A stretch of DNA of 64,000 nt, taken from Candidatus Flexifilum breve. Lineage in GTDB: Bacteria; Chloroflexota; Anaerolineae; Aggregatilineales; Phototrophicaceae. Location: the NCBI GenBank assembly GCA_016717205.1, contig JADKGC010000003.1, positions 496,001-560,000 of the forward strand. Reading direction: 5' to 3'. Shown one piece after another: positions 1 to 9,515 of the stretch. A model generated the notes under the pieces. It did no database searches and was not told the origin of the DNA. It saw only the letters and a program-made list of their open reading frames with translations. The number at the start of each line of letters is the position of its first letter. The stretch's first letter is position 1. Both the position numbers and the translations under genes were made by a program.

Positions 1-1085
1 CCGACGAACGTCAGGTCGATTTCAACCGTCTCCGGATTGATATTCGCGGGCAGTTCGGTCAGATGGCGGAAGCCCATGCCGAGCACGCGCAGACCGTTCT
101 GAGCGAGGTCATTGGTCGCGTCTTCGATGCGCCGCCGCCATTCTGCGGTCAGCGGCACAGCCTTGCCCTCATACCAGACGTGCGTGCTGCGATCGAGCAT
201 GGTATCGACCGCGCCTTTGGTGAAGGCGACGTAGTCGAGCGGACGCAGGTTGAGCAGCCGTGCCACGTAGCCTTCGCTGTCGCTGAGCGTCGCATTCGCT
301 TCCAGCGTGTGGATGGTGGTCATGCGCTTGCGATCCGAGTCGAACGGCACTTCGCCCACGCGGGGGAACACGCGCTCCAGATGCGGCTTGACCAAGCCGT
401 AGTTCGCCGCCGCGACGAGCAGAGCACCTTCGGTCGGGTCACCAACCGTTTTCCATTCGCCGGGCTGCACCTGTTCGAGCGCCGCGTCATTGCACAGCGC
501 GTCGCCCGCCAGCAGCACCGCGTGCGCCGCATTGCCGCTGCCATCGGTGATCAGACGGGCCATGCCCACCGCGACAGCCTCGTCCATCTTCGCACGGCTG
601 CCCGCCACGTCCATCACGGTGACGGTCATCTTGTTTTCGGTGAGCGTACCCGTCTTGTCCGAGCAGATCGTAGTGACCGAGCCGAGCGTTTCCACGGCGG
701 GCAGCTTGCGGATCAAGGCGCGGCGGCGCAGCATCCGCTGAGCGCCGAGCGCCAGCGCAATCGTCACCACGGCGGGCAAACCTTCCGGCACGACCGCAAC
801 GGCAATCGCCACGGCGTTGAGCAGCACATCCTGAATGCTGTCACCTGCGATCAAGCCGACGACAACCGCAATGCCCATCACGACCAGCGCCGCGCGGATC
901 AACACGCCGCCCAGTTCATCCATCCGCCGCTGCAAAGGCGTCTTTTCGCTCTCCACCCCCTGAATGAGTTCGGCGATGCGACCGAGTTCGGTCTGCATCC
1001 CCGTCTCGACGATCAGCGCCGTACCGCGGCCGTAGGTGACGGAGGTGCCCATGTACACCATATTCGAGCGGTCGCCGAGCGGCGC
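1..1085 (-). pseudogene. P2-type cation-transporting ATPase, main part (frameshifted, cut by window edge)
   Basis: This is the downstream part of a P-type ATPase that continues past base 1. The frame runs without a stop from about 1085 to the window edge. It contains the end of the actuator domain (GDRSNMVYMGTSVTYG), the M4 ion-binding motif VPEGLP, the phosphorylation motif DKTGTLTENK (Asp codon 657-659), and in the nucleotide domain GDPTEGALL and FTKGA. These match the Ca2+/cation P2 family (PacL, YloB-like), which pump cations out of the cytoplasm. The N-terminal part lies one frame away at 1013-1675, because one base appears to be missing in the run of four T at 1086-1089 (A on the coding strand). 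Adding one base reads D-E-K-A-P-L-G-D through the break. Ion specificity cannot be told from the visible part. Confidence 0.85.
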
Positions 1086-1675
1086 TTTTCGTCGGCAATC
1101 ACGCCGGGCGCTTTCTCGACGGGCTGCGATTCGCCCGTGAGCGCGGCTTCCGCGACGCGCAGATTGGCACTTTCCACGAGGCGCGCATCCGCTGGGACGA
1201 TGCTGCCCGCTTCGAGCAGCACGAGGTCACCGGGAACCACGCTGCGCGACTCAATGTCGCTCACGCGACCGCCACGGCGCACACGCACCAGCGGCGCCGA
1301 CATTTTCTTGAGCGCGGCCATCGCCTGCTCCGCGCGGTATTCCTGTACGACGCCGAGGATGGCGTTCAGCACCACAATCGCGCTGATGGCGATCACGCTG
1401 TCGGCTTTGCCGAGGAACGCCGAGATCACCGCCGCGAAGATCAAGAGCAGCACGAGCGGATTGGTGATCTGTTCCCACAGGATCGCCCACGGGCTTTTGA
1501 GTTTCTTCTCGACAAGTTCGTTTGCGCCATACTGCGCGAGACGGGCGGTGGCATCCTGTTCGCTGATGCCATTGGCGAGGTCTACATTCAAACGACGGAC
1601 AACCGCGTCGGTATCAACCGTGTGCCATGCCCCTTGAGTATTCGTTTGTTGGATTTCCGGTGCTTTCACAGCCAT
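1013..1675 (-). pseudogene. P2-type cation-transporting ATPase, N-terminal part before frameshift
   Basis: The first about 197 residues belong to the same P-type ATPase as the frame at 1-1085; the last about 24 residues are out-of-frame read-through. The ATG at 1673-1675 is chosen because a GGAGA ribosome site stands 4 bases upstream; an upstream extension to 1864 has no such support. Visible parts are a cation-ATPase N-terminal domain (SEQDATARLAQYGANEL, about residues 39-55), transmembrane helices M1-M2 (about 65-110), and the actuator domain with the dephosphorylation motif TGES. The domain order and spacing are normal for a P2 ATPase of about 900 residues, so this is a single broken gene rather than a separate short protein. 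Confidence 0.85.
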
Positions 1676-2013
1676 GTTCTCTCCGGTGAACCGCGTCCGC
1701 GCTGTTCGCAGGGGAGCGGGATAAAATAGTTTGTCGTGATTTAAATTATCATGATCAGCGAAATTACTTACCCCAAGAAAGTGGGGGGAGAGGATGAGTA
1801 GTTCGTGAGGGGAAATCAATGGTGGGGTAAAACGGATTACCGGGTAGGAACAGCCCAAATTCAACGAGCAGGCTCAACCATGAAGCTCTCTACGCTCGAT
1901 CAATGATACCGGAAGCCTCGCGCGCAATTTTCAAAACGCCGGACAATGAGCTTGATACATCGTCTGGGAAATTATCTGTCTGTAGTGCTTAAGCAGCTTC
2001 TCGGAAATCATGG

Positions 2014-2073
2014 TGTAGGGGCAGACCTCTGTGTCTGCCCGGTTGTGGGCGCACACATAGGTGCGCCCCTACA
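2014..2073. repeat. Palindromic intergenic repeat with terminal inverted repeats
   Basis: A 60-bp unit is bounded by TGTAGGGGC (2014-2022) and its exact inverse GCCCCTACA (2065-2073). Inside are two smaller hairpins, one around 2021-2038 and one around 2048-2067. It resembles the GTAGGGGC-type elements at 44448-44515 and looks like a dispersed REP/MITE-like family. It lies in the 463-bp gap 1676-2138 between two minus-strand genes. The rest of that gap shows no convincing gene; the 68-codon open frame across the repeat is a product of the palindrome. Confidence 0.7.
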
Positions 2074-2138
2074 TTCGACTTTCTTTCGAGAACCTACATT
2101 AGGTAAGGAGCTCGTGCGCCGAGTCCCTACGAAAAACG

Positions 2139-2501
2139 TCAGGAATTTCTGACCGCTTCTTGCAGCGTGTTGTGTCCGCGCAAGCCCGCCAGCGTCTGGT
2201 CATCGACTGCAATGACAAATGAGGTCATGTCCTGAATCAAAGCGATAATGCCTGCTCGTGGGCCTTCGCGCCATTCTGCGCTGCCATAAAAAGCATCCTG
2301 ACTCTCTTGACGGTCTTCCAAACTCGCGTAGGCACGCATGAGATAGTAGGAATCCTCATCGTGGAGTGATGGGCCATAGGCCACCACATCAACCCGCCAA
2401 CGCTGTAACATCGGCAGCGACTGGTCAACAAACAATGTGTGAAACGCAGCGCGCGTCCCCGCTTTCAAAGTATACGAACGGATTTCTAGAGTTCGAGTCA
2501 T
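2139..2501 (-). CDS. NIPSNAP family protein
   Basis: A 120-residue protein beginning MTRTLEIRSYTLKAG, with the alpha/beta-barrel pattern of the NIPSNAP family (a start like EIRSYTLKAG..., later a YYLMRAYASLEDR strand). Members are small dimeric ferredoxin-like-fold proteins of uncertain function, often in metabolic operons. The ATG at 2499-2501 overlaps the TGA of the upstream ATPase gene by four bases (ATGA), which fixes this start over the longer frame reaching 2690 and indicates translational coupling. No signal peptide or membrane segment is seen. Whether it relates to ion transport is unknown; co-transcription with the pump is the only hint. Confidence 0.8.
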   Translation of the reverse strand: MTRTLEIRSYTLKAGTRAAFHTLFVDQSLPMLQRWRVDVVAYGPSLHDEDSYYLMRAYASLEDRQESQDAFYGSAEWREGPRAGIIALIQDMTSFVIAVDDQTLAGLRGHNTLQEAVRNS

Positions 2502-5023
2502 GTGCTTGATGCCCGTCCAAGGCCGAGGAAGCGTTCGAACCAGTCGTGCCGCCACGCCTGCCGCAGAATCAGCGCCCAGGTGAGAACGGCCAGCCCGATA
2601 ATCAGATAGTCGGTCGGTTTGAGCACGATCAGCTCGAAGAAGCGGCGCGCGGGTTCGTACACGTTGAAGACGATGAACGCGAGGAAGCATCCAAGCGCCA
2701 GATAGGTGGGCCGCTTGTCGGGACTCAGCACATCGCCGCCCACGAAGAAGGGATGCGGCGGCTCGACGAAGATGATCAGCATGAGCCCGGCAAGCGTCGT
2801 GAACGTGGTCAGCGCCGTCCGCGCGACGATGCTGGCCGACTCAAACCGGAAGTCGTCAACAGTGGCGATGTCATAGGCGATATTGGCATACGTCTGGAAC
2901 TCGCGGATGTCGTCCGGCGTCACCACTAAATCGAGCGTCGCATTGAAGGCGGCGATGAAATAGCCGACGTACAGCAGCAGCGCAAACACAAAAATGCTGA
3001 TCGCCGCTGGAAACACAAAATGCGTCACCGAGCGCAGCAAGCGCCCGTGGACACGCCCCGGTCGCGCCCACGCCGCCAGCGCGAAGGTCGGCACGCCGAC
3101 GGTGAGCAGCGTCAGCAATGAGACATGCTTGGGCACATACGGGAAGCCCGCGTCCACCACCGCAATCGACAGAATCAGCAGCGACACGTACAGCGCGCGC
3201 GTGAGGAACAGACGCAAAATGTCCTGCATGCCGTTGATGATGCGCTGCCCTTCGAGGAAGGCGGGCGGCAGCGCGCCAAACGAGTCGTTGAGCAGCACCA
3301 TATCCGCGACGCCGCGCGTGGCCGCGCTCCCGCTTTGCATAGCAATGCCAAGATTCGCCTTCTTGAGCGAGAGCACATCGTTGACACCATCGCCGATCAT
3401 GGCGACGTACGCGCCCCGCTTGATGAGTGAATCGACGAGCTTCTCTTTCTGCTGCGGCGTGATACGCCCGAAGATCGTCGCGTCGTGCGCTGCCTGTTCG
3501 AATTCAGCATCTGTCATCACGGCGAGTTCCGTGCCAGAGACCGCCTGCAAATCGCCGACGAAGCCCGCTTGCTTGGCCAACGCCGCAACCGTGTACGGGT
3601 TGTCGCCCGAAATCACTTTCAAGCGGATGCCCGCTTCCGCAAAGCCTTGCAGCGTCTCTTTGAGCTGCGGGCGCAGTTCGTCGGTGAAGGCGATCAAACC
3701 GAGCGGGATCAAGCCGTCCGGCAGCGCGGGCTGTTCGGTCGCGTTGTAGAGAGTCAGTACGTCGGGTTGGTGCGCGAACAGCAGCACGCGCAGCCCCTCG
3801 TTCGACCAGCCTTGCACTTGCGCCGAAAATTCGTCGCCCGGACGCAGCGACGGCGCGATCATCTCGATGGCGCCGAGCACGTACACACCGCGCATGGCCG
3901 GATCGTCAAACGCGAGCGCGCTCCACTTGCGCGCCGACGAAAACGCGACTTCGGCCACCACGTTGCGCTTCTCGCCGGTGAGCGCCGCCGCAATCGCCTC
4001 GCCCGTTTTGTTCTGCGAGCTGGCGCTGTGTGCGAAATCGCCGAGCGTGGCGCGGAGTTGATCGTCCGGCAAGGTGATCGGGTGGACGGTATAGAAATTG
4101 ATCTTGTTGGCCGTGAGCGTGCCAGTCTTATCCATGCACAGCACCTGTACATTCGACAGGGACTCAACGGAGTTCGACTGCTGGATCAGGGCGCCGCGCT
4201 GCACAATGCGGAGCGCGCCCATCGCATACGCGACGATCACCATGAAGAACAGGCCGTTCGGCACGAGCCCGGCAATCACCGAGGCCATCTGCACACTGCG
4301 AATGAGCGGAATCGAGTACAGGATCACCGAGATCAGCAGCAGAAAGCCGATGAACATGGCGATGCCCATCAGCAGACGGATGACGAAATCCACGTCGCGC
4401 TGGAGCGGCGTCTTAACCACGCGGAAGGCTCGCGCACTGGCCGTCAGCTTGTTGGCGAAGCTCTCCGCGCCGACCTGCGTCGCCTCGTAAATCGCCTGCC
4501 CGGTCACGGCGAAACTGCCAGAGAGCAGTTGATCGCCGGACTGCTTGGGGATGAGGTCGCTTTCGCCCGTTAGCAGCGATTCGTCCGCGTCAATTTTGCC
4601 GTCGAGCACCTTGCCATCCACAACAATCTGGTCGCCCGCGCGCACGACAATCGCGTCGCCGATCACCAGTTCAGACGGATCAAGTGTCTTTTCGACGCCG
4701 TCGCGGATGACCGCCGCTTTGGGGCGCGTGAGCAGCGCGATCTGGTCGAGCTGGCGTTTCGCCCGAGCTTCCTGATACACGCCGATCACAACGTTGAGTA
4801 AAATTAAGCCGACGCTGACGACCGCATCGCCGACGCGTCCCAGCGCCACCAGCACCGCGCCGATGCTGAACAGCACGATATTGATGAATGTGAACACGTT
4901 CTGGCGCAGAATATCGACGTAACTGCGCCCGGTTTGCAGTTTGACGTTATTCCCCTGCCCCCGGGCGCGCCGCGCCGTGACTTCGCTTTCAGATAACCCG
5001 CGTATGGAATTGACCGCCGCCAT
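2498..5023 (-). CDS. P-type ATPase (CtpE-like cation transporter)
   Basis: An 841-residue integral membrane pump. Visible motifs in order: paired helices M1-M2 (about 38-85), actuator motif TGES, M3-M4, the phosphorylation site DKTGTLT (Asp298), the P-domain motif GDGVND, and about six C-terminal helices. The DKTGTLT and GDGVND motifs show an active P-type ATPase. The M4 metal-site motif reads GLVPNGLF, with Asn where Ca2+ ATPases have Glu (PEGL). The overall plan and the short nucleotide domain resemble the CtpE-like group; that placement is from memory of the family. A GGGGG-type ribosome site precedes the ATG at 5021-5023. It is cotranscribed with the NIPSNAP gene (four-base overlap). The transported ion is unknown. 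Confidence 0.88.
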   Translation of the reverse strand: MAAVNSIRGLSESEVTARRARGQGNNVKLQTGRSYVDILRQNVFTFINIVLFSIGAVLVALGRVGDAVVSVGLILLNVVIGVYQEARAKRQLDQIALLTRPKAAVIRDGVEKTLDPSELVIGDAIVVRAGDQIVVDGKVLDGKIDADESLLTGESDLIPKQSGDQLLSGSFAVTGQAIYEATQVGAESFANKLTASARAFRVVKTPLQRDVDFVIRLLMGIAMFIGFLLLISVILYSIPLIRSVQMASVIAGLVPNGLFFMVIVAYAMGALRIVQRGALIQQSNSVESLSNVQVLCMDKTGTLTANKINFYTVHPITLPDDQLRATLGDFAHSASSQNKTGEAIAAALTGEKRNVVAEVAFSSARKWSALAFDDPAMRGVYVLGAIEMIAPSLRPGDEFSAQVQGWSNEGLRVLLFAHQPDVLTLYNATEQPALPDGLIPLGLIAFTDELRPQLKETLQGFAEAGIRLKVISGDNPYTVAALAKQAGFVGDLQAVSGTELAVMTDAEFEQAAHDATIFGRITPQQKEKLVDSLIKRGAYVAMIGDGVNDVLSLKKANLGIAMQSGSAATRGVADMVLLNDSFGALPPAFLEGQRIINGMQDILRLFLTRALYVSLLILSIAVVDAGFPYVPKHVSLLTLLTVGVPTFALAAWARPGRVHGRLLRSVTHFVFPAAISIFVFALLLYVGYFIAAFNATLDLVVTPDDIREFQTYANIAYDIATVDDFRFESASIVARTALTTFTTLAGLMLIIFVEPPHPFFVGGDVLSPDKRPTYLALGCFLAFIVFNVYEPARRFFELIVLKPTDYLIIGLAVLTWALILRQAWRHDWFERFLGLGRASST

Positions 5024-5158
5024 GATGCCCCCTTCGCTGCGTGGTATCGTGTATGGATGTTAAGCGGAGCCCAGCAAAACGGCAAGTTCAGGCCAATCGC
5101 CGCTATCCACCTGTGATCAGTTGTGCTCTAGACAATACGGATTATTGCCGATTTGGTT

Positions 5159-6841
5159 TTACGCAAACAAGCCGATACGGCGCGGCGAGGTGGAGAGGAG
5201 TCCCGCGACCAGCGCCGCGCACACGAGCGCGTGGAAGCGCTTTTGCGGCGGGTGATATTTCGACTTCATGAGGCGCAGCAACGTAAACAGCAGGCCGATC
5301 AAATAGGCGCGCCAGGCCGTCGCCCGGTCGCCCAACCGATCTTCGATGGCGAGGCGGCGCACCGTCATAATCGACTGATGCGCTTTCCGCACGGGCGTCA
5401 CCAACTTGAGCGCGTCCGGCAGTTCCGGGTAGATTTCATCCCGCGTGGCAAACAGCGCTTTCGACCACGCGAACAGCTTGCCCAGCGGCACACCCTCAAT
5501 GCTGCTGATGAGCAGCCAACCTTCCATCGTCAGATAATCGTGCAGGATCGGGCCTTTGCCCATATCCGCAAAATCGATGAGCCACGTATCCCAGCGCTTG
5601 TCGACCAGCACATTGCGCCCGTGCAGGTCGCCGTGCATGACCGTCTCGTAGTAATCGTTGAGCAGCGGTTCGGTCAAAGCGAACTCGGTCGGGTTGAGGA
5701 AGCCGGTGCCGTCGCGGAAATAGAACTTTTTGGCGCGCGCCCCCTTGCGCACGGCGTCCGCCATCGTCAGCAGTTCTTCCTGCCGTTCGAACAGCACCGC
5801 GGCGTCGAGATGCAGAAGCTGTGTGTAGATCGCCGCCATATCGACATTCTGATACAGGTGCTTGGTGTACAGGCGCTGCATGGAGAGCGTGTCCGTGTAC
5901 AGGTTCGTCAACAGGTGATCGATCTGCACCTGACTGGCGACGCGTTGATAGGCTTCGGCGAGATCGACCACCCGCCCGCTCATATTCAGGAACGTGTAGA
6001 TCATGCCGCCGAGTGTGCGCGTGCGGCGGTAGGGTTCCAGCGCTGCCGGATGCCGGTTGACGTTGCTCAGGCGGCCAATGTAGTCGTGGTAGCAGTGGAT
6101 TTCGCGTTCGATCAGCGGGTATTCGCCGATCTTGACGATCTGCGTCGCCCCTTTGACGTCATCGGCGTACTTGTCCACTTGAATGACGTGGGCTTTACTG
6201 TAGCCGGAACGCTGCGACGCAATGGGATGCAGATCCACCCGCGTGTCTTCGTTGAACAGCTTACGGAGCAGTTCCGCCAGTTCCACATCGAGCTGCTCCG
6301 GCGGCGGCTGCGTAAGCGTTGTGCACTGGAGATTGCCCGTGACCGCCTTCATCACCGACTTTCCGTCGTTGATCTGCAGCTTCCAATTGATCTGCACGAC
6401 GTCCTGAAACACATCCTGCACGAGGTCGGGCAGCTTCTTGAGGTCATCCGGCGTTTTGGTCAGGTAGCGCGAGGCGATGCTGCGCGGCTGACCCAATTTC
6501 CCGGTTTTCACGGGCAGCGACTGCATCAGTTCCAGCACATCCTGTAAATCCGCATGAAAGCTAATGATGATGATGCCCACGCCGGGATCAAGGCGGTGAA
6601 TATCACGCACGAGCTGCAAGCCATCGCGGTTGCGCGGGTTGTTTTCTTCTAAGCGCACGTCGACAATGGCGATGTGGAAGAGTTTCTGCTGAAACTGCGC
6701 CAGCGCCTCCGCCCGGCTCCGCGCTGTGACAATGCTGCAGCTTTCGACTTCCAGCAGGCGCCGGAGCATGTCCAGCTGTTCCTGCGAGTCGTCGACGAGC
6801 AAGATGCGGTAATGGCTGAGATCAGGCGCAACGTTTAGCAT
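5159..6841 (-). CDS. Response-regulator receiver fused to APH-fold kinase
   Basis: 560 residues in two parts. Residues 11-135 form a CheY-like receiver: acidic pair DD at 17-18, phospho-acceptor Asp61 in IVDVRLEE, then IIIISFH and a YLTKT strand with the conserved Lys. Residues about 200-520 carry a phosphotransferase fold of the aminoglycoside-phosphotransferase/choline-kinase type: the catalytic loop HGDLHGRN (Asp405) and the metal motif LIDFADMG (about 424). No membrane segment is seen, so it should act in the cytoplasm, perhaps a kinase switched by a histidine kinase. The ATG at 6839-6841 has no close ribosome site. A strong TAGGAGG lies about 30 bases upstream (6872-6881) in a frame open through to the ATG, so an unusual start codon (ATT) is possible. 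Substrate unknown. Confidence 0.8.
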   Translation of the reverse strand: MLNVAPDLSHYRILLVDDSQEQLDMLRRLLEVESCSIVTARSRAEALAQFQQKLFHIAIVDVRLEENNPRNRDGLQLVRDIHRLDPGVGIIIISFHADLQDVLELMQSLPVKTGKLGQPRSIASRYLTKTPDDLKKLPDLVQDVFQDVVQINWKLQINDGKSVMKAVTGNLQCTTLTQPPPEQLDVELAELLRKLFNEDTRVDLHPIASQRSGYSKAHVIQVDKYADDVKGATQIVKIGEYPLIEREIHCYHDYIGRLSNVNRHPAALEPYRRTRTLGGMIYTFLNMSGRVVDLAEAYQRVASQVQIDHLLTNLYTDTLSMQRLYTKHLYQNVDMAAIYTQLLHLDAAVLFERQEELLTMADAVRKGARAKKFYFRDGTGFLNPTEFALTEPLLNDYYETVMHGDLHGRNVLVDKRWDTWLIDFADMGKGPILHDYLTMEGWLLISSIEGVPLGKLFAWSKALFATRDEIYPELPDALKLVTPVRKAHQSIMTVRRLAIEDRLGDRATAWRAYLIGLLFTLLRLMKSKYHPPQKRFHALVCAALVAGLLSTSPRRIGLFA

Positions 6842-7041
6842 AAGTGTGCAAATTAGTGGTTCTAGAAGTAAAACCTCCTACAAACATATTCTAAACCAGA
6901 ATTGCACAATTAGCGCATTCTGACAAAAATGAAGATCGTTAGTTTTTTCCTACCGCAGCGTAGGTAATTGGTAGGGATCATTCTTAAGGGAACGGTCGTC
7001 TAATAATAGTTAGAATTGTGTACTATCACACAGGAGCAGCC

Positions 7042-9444
7042 ATGAACAAAACCCGCGTTTTCCTGCTACTCACGACGCTCGTCATCATTCTCGCCTCCAG
7101 CATGACGGCCCTTGCCCAGACTCCGACCGTTGCCATCGGGAGTCCGACCGGGGGTTCCACCGTCGACACGAATCTGCTCGTCGATGTGAGCGGCACGTAC
7201 ACCAATGCCCCGGTTGGTGCCACCGTCCTCGTCCAACTCTTTAGCAGCGTACCGCTCGACTCGCGGTCGCTGGCGCTGGACGGCTCCGGCAATTGGTTCG
7301 CCAATGACATCGATCTGTCTACTGTTCCCAAGGGCACTTCCGGCTATATTATCGCGTATCTGGTGGCCAGTGATCTGTCGACGCTGGCGACGTCCAGCAC
7401 CGTTTCGGTCACGTGGGGTTTCCCCGTGCCGACCGCGGAACCGACGTTCACGCCGAGTCCCACCGCCACCTTCACGCCAACGTCCACGGCCACCGAAATC
7501 TTCACCGCGACGCCGACCGCGACCGGAACGCAGGTAGGAACGGCCACCACCACGCCGACGCCGACCATGACCAAGACGCCATCGCTGACGCCGCCGCCCG
7601 CCGCCACGATCACCATTTTGTCGCCGCTCAACGAGTCGATCTTCCCGACCGGGGTCGTCGTTTCGGTCGTCGGCACCTCGACCAACCTGCTGGCGAATGG
7701 TCTGACGGTGCGCGCGATCAACGCTAACAGCGATGTGCTCGCCGAAGCCAGCGTCATCCCGGATGTCAGCGGCAACTGGATCGCGAACCTGACCGTGAAC
7801 GTCCCGCTGGGCACACGCGGCAAGATCTACGTCTTCGCGCCCCGCCCCGGCGATGGTTTCGTCTATGCCTCGGCGCGCGTCACCGTCACCTATGGCGGTC
7901 CGTGTGTCGTCCGCACCGATTGGTTTGTGTACACCGTGCAGGCGGGTGATACGCTGTTCCGCATCGCGAACCGCGTGGGCAGCAACATCAACGAACTGGC
8001 GCTGGCCAACTGCCTCGACAACACCAACCTCATCTATGTCGGGCAGCCGCTCCGCGTGCCGCGTCAACCCGCCGCGCCGCCCACGCCCAACCCGACCACC
8101 AACCTGCGCATTCTGACGCCGCTGCCCAACGGGATGGTCGACACCAGCGACCGCGTGAACGTCGCCGGGACGGGTAAAGGCATCGCCGGTTATTCGATTG
8201 TCGTGCGCGCGTTGAATCAGGCGGGCGAGGTGCTCGGACAGCAGGTTGCCGTCGCCAGCGCCGCCAATGCCGCGGGCGACAGTTCGTGGCAGACTGCGCT
8301 GTTTATCTCTGTGCCCCCCGGCACGCCCGGCTCGATCTACGCTTACGCTGTGTCTCCGGCGAATGGTGCTATCGTCGCCGACGAGCTGATTCAGGTGACG
8401 TATGGTGGCGCGTCCAGCGTCGAACCGACGCCGCGGCCCACAGGTGAAGCCATCGAAGGCGCCATCGAGGTCATCATCAACACACCCGTGGACAACCAGA
8501 CGTTTGTGCTCGCCAACCCCGTCGTCAATGGGCGCGTGGTCGGTCTCACCGACGGCACGCTCGTCCTGCGCGCGCTGGATGCGGAAAGCAATGTACTGGG
8601 CGAAGCCTCCGGCAGTCTCACGCCGATCAGCGAGAGCGAATCGTCGTGGCAGTTTGCGCTGCCCTTTGACGTGCCCACGGGCACACGCGCGACCATCTAC
8701 GCGTATGTCACCGATCCGCTGACGGGCGTCGTCGCTGGCGCGGATGCGGTCAATGTGGTCGTCGGCGAATCCAACGCCAATCCGTTCGTCACCATCATCG
8801 ATCCGCTGCCGTATGCGATTGTGCCGCTGGATGAACCCGTGACGATCACCGGCTATGGCGCGCGCCTATTTGAAGGCACGGTGTTCGTGCGTCTGCTGGA
8901 TGATCAGGGCGGCGTGCTGGCCGAAGCAGTCACCACCGTCGACAGCCCGAACGCGGGCACGGGTGGCGAAGGTCAATGGCAGATCACGCTGGATGTGAAC
9001 GCCGCCGCTGGCACCCGCGGCTCGATCTACGCGTTCGCCACGTCGGCGCAAGACGGCAGCGTCATCACGGCGGCACGGCGCTACGTCACCTTCGGCGATC
9101 CGTCAGACGCGACGAACTTCGTGCAAATCACTACGCCGCTGCCCGGCACGCTCATCTCCGCGGATAACGCGCTGTTGATCGCCGGACGTGCCGATCTGAA
9201 CTCTGGTGCGGCAGTCACCGTGCAAGTCTTCGACGAAGTGGGCAACATCCTGATCGAAGAACCGCGCCCGATCAACCCAGTTGACGGGGCCGCCTACGGC
9301 ACGTGGGATGTGATCCTCGAACTGCAGAACCTGCAGCCCGGCACGCGCCTGCGCGTGAACGCCTTCACCACCTCGTCCTTCGACGGCAGCATCCTGTCCT
9401 CGGACTCGGTCCAGCTCACTTATGCTGAAGCGGGCGGCGGCTGA
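7042..9444 (+). CDS. Secreted protein with six Ig-like (Gmad2-type) repeats and a LysM domain
   Basis: 800 residues. A signal peptide (MNKTRVFLLLTTLVIILASS, ending near ALAQ) is followed by Ig-like repeats at about 26-125, 191-288, 352-455, 478-575, 583-685 and 690-795, each with the pattern I-x-x-P-x-x-x-x-x-V, later SIYAYA and V-T-Y-G. A Thr/Pro-rich linker fills 130-190 and a LysM domain (VQAGDTLFRIANRVG) about 296-341. LysM binds peptidoglycan or other GlcNAc polymers, so the product probably decorates the cell wall. The ATG at 7042 follows AGGAG by about 6 bases; an upstream in-frame start lacks this. It ends at a strong bidirectional terminator facing a Pro/Thr-rich membrane protein gene. 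Confidence 0.85.
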   Translation: MNKTRVFLLLTTLVIILASSMTALAQTPTVAIGSPTGGSTVDTNLLVDVSGTYTNAPVGATVLVQLFSSVPLDSRSLALDGSGNWFANDIDLSTVPKGTSGYIIAYLVASDLSTLATSSTVSVTWGFPVPTAEPTFTPSPTATFTPTSTATEIFTATPTATGTQVGTATTTPTPTMTKTPSLTPPPAATITILSPLNESIFPTGVVVSVVGTSTNLLANGLTVRAINANSDVLAEASVIPDVSGNWIANLTVNVPLGTRGKIYVFAPRPGDGFVYASARVTVTYGGPCVVRTDWFVYTVQAGDTLFRIANRVGSNINELALANCLDNTNLIYVGQPLRVPRQPAAPPTPNPTTNLRILTPLPNGMVDTSDRVNVAGTGKGIAGYSIVVRALNQAGEVLGQQVAVASAANAAGDSSWQTALFISVPPGTPGSIYAYAVSPANGAIVADELIQVTYGGASSVEPTPRPTGEAIEGAIEVIINTPVDNQTFVLANPVVNGRVVGLTDGTLVLRALDAESNVLGEASGSLTPISESESSWQFALPFDVPTGTRATIYAYVTDPLTGVVAGADAVNVVVGESNANPFVTIIDPLPYAIVPLDEPVTITGYGARLFEGTVFVRLLDDQGGVLAEAVTTVDSPNAGTGGEGQWQITLDVNAAAGTRGSIYAFATSAQDGSVITAARRYVTFGDPSDATNFVQITTPLPGTLISADNALLIAGRADLNSGAAVTVQVFDEVGNILIEEPRPINPVDGAAYGTWDVILELQNLQPGTRLRVNAFTTSSFDGSILSSDSVQLTYAEAGGG

Positions 9445-9469
9445 TCGAAGCACCCGTTCCCTAAATCAC

Positions 9470-9497
9470 AACGGGCGATCCAGTTGGATCGCCCGTT
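9470..9497. terminator. Bidirectional terminator hairpin
   Basis: A perfect 12-bp stem (AACGGGCGATCC / GGATCGCCCGTT) with an AGTT loop lies between convergent genes ending at 9444 (+) and 9516 (-), with T-rich sequence on the plus side. It can end transcription from both sides. Confidence 0.85.
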
Positions 9498-9515
9498 TGC
9501 TGTCTGGTTCAAACC

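Noticed and set aside
63..1637. Long plus-strand open frame across the first ATPase
   Set aside because: It is antisense to a gene with clear P-type motifs; Arg/His-rich composition is typical of GC-rich shadow frames.
1946..2152. 68-codon frame in the gap after the first ATPase
   Set aside because: Much of it is the palindromic repeat; no ribosome site and no recognisable sequence.
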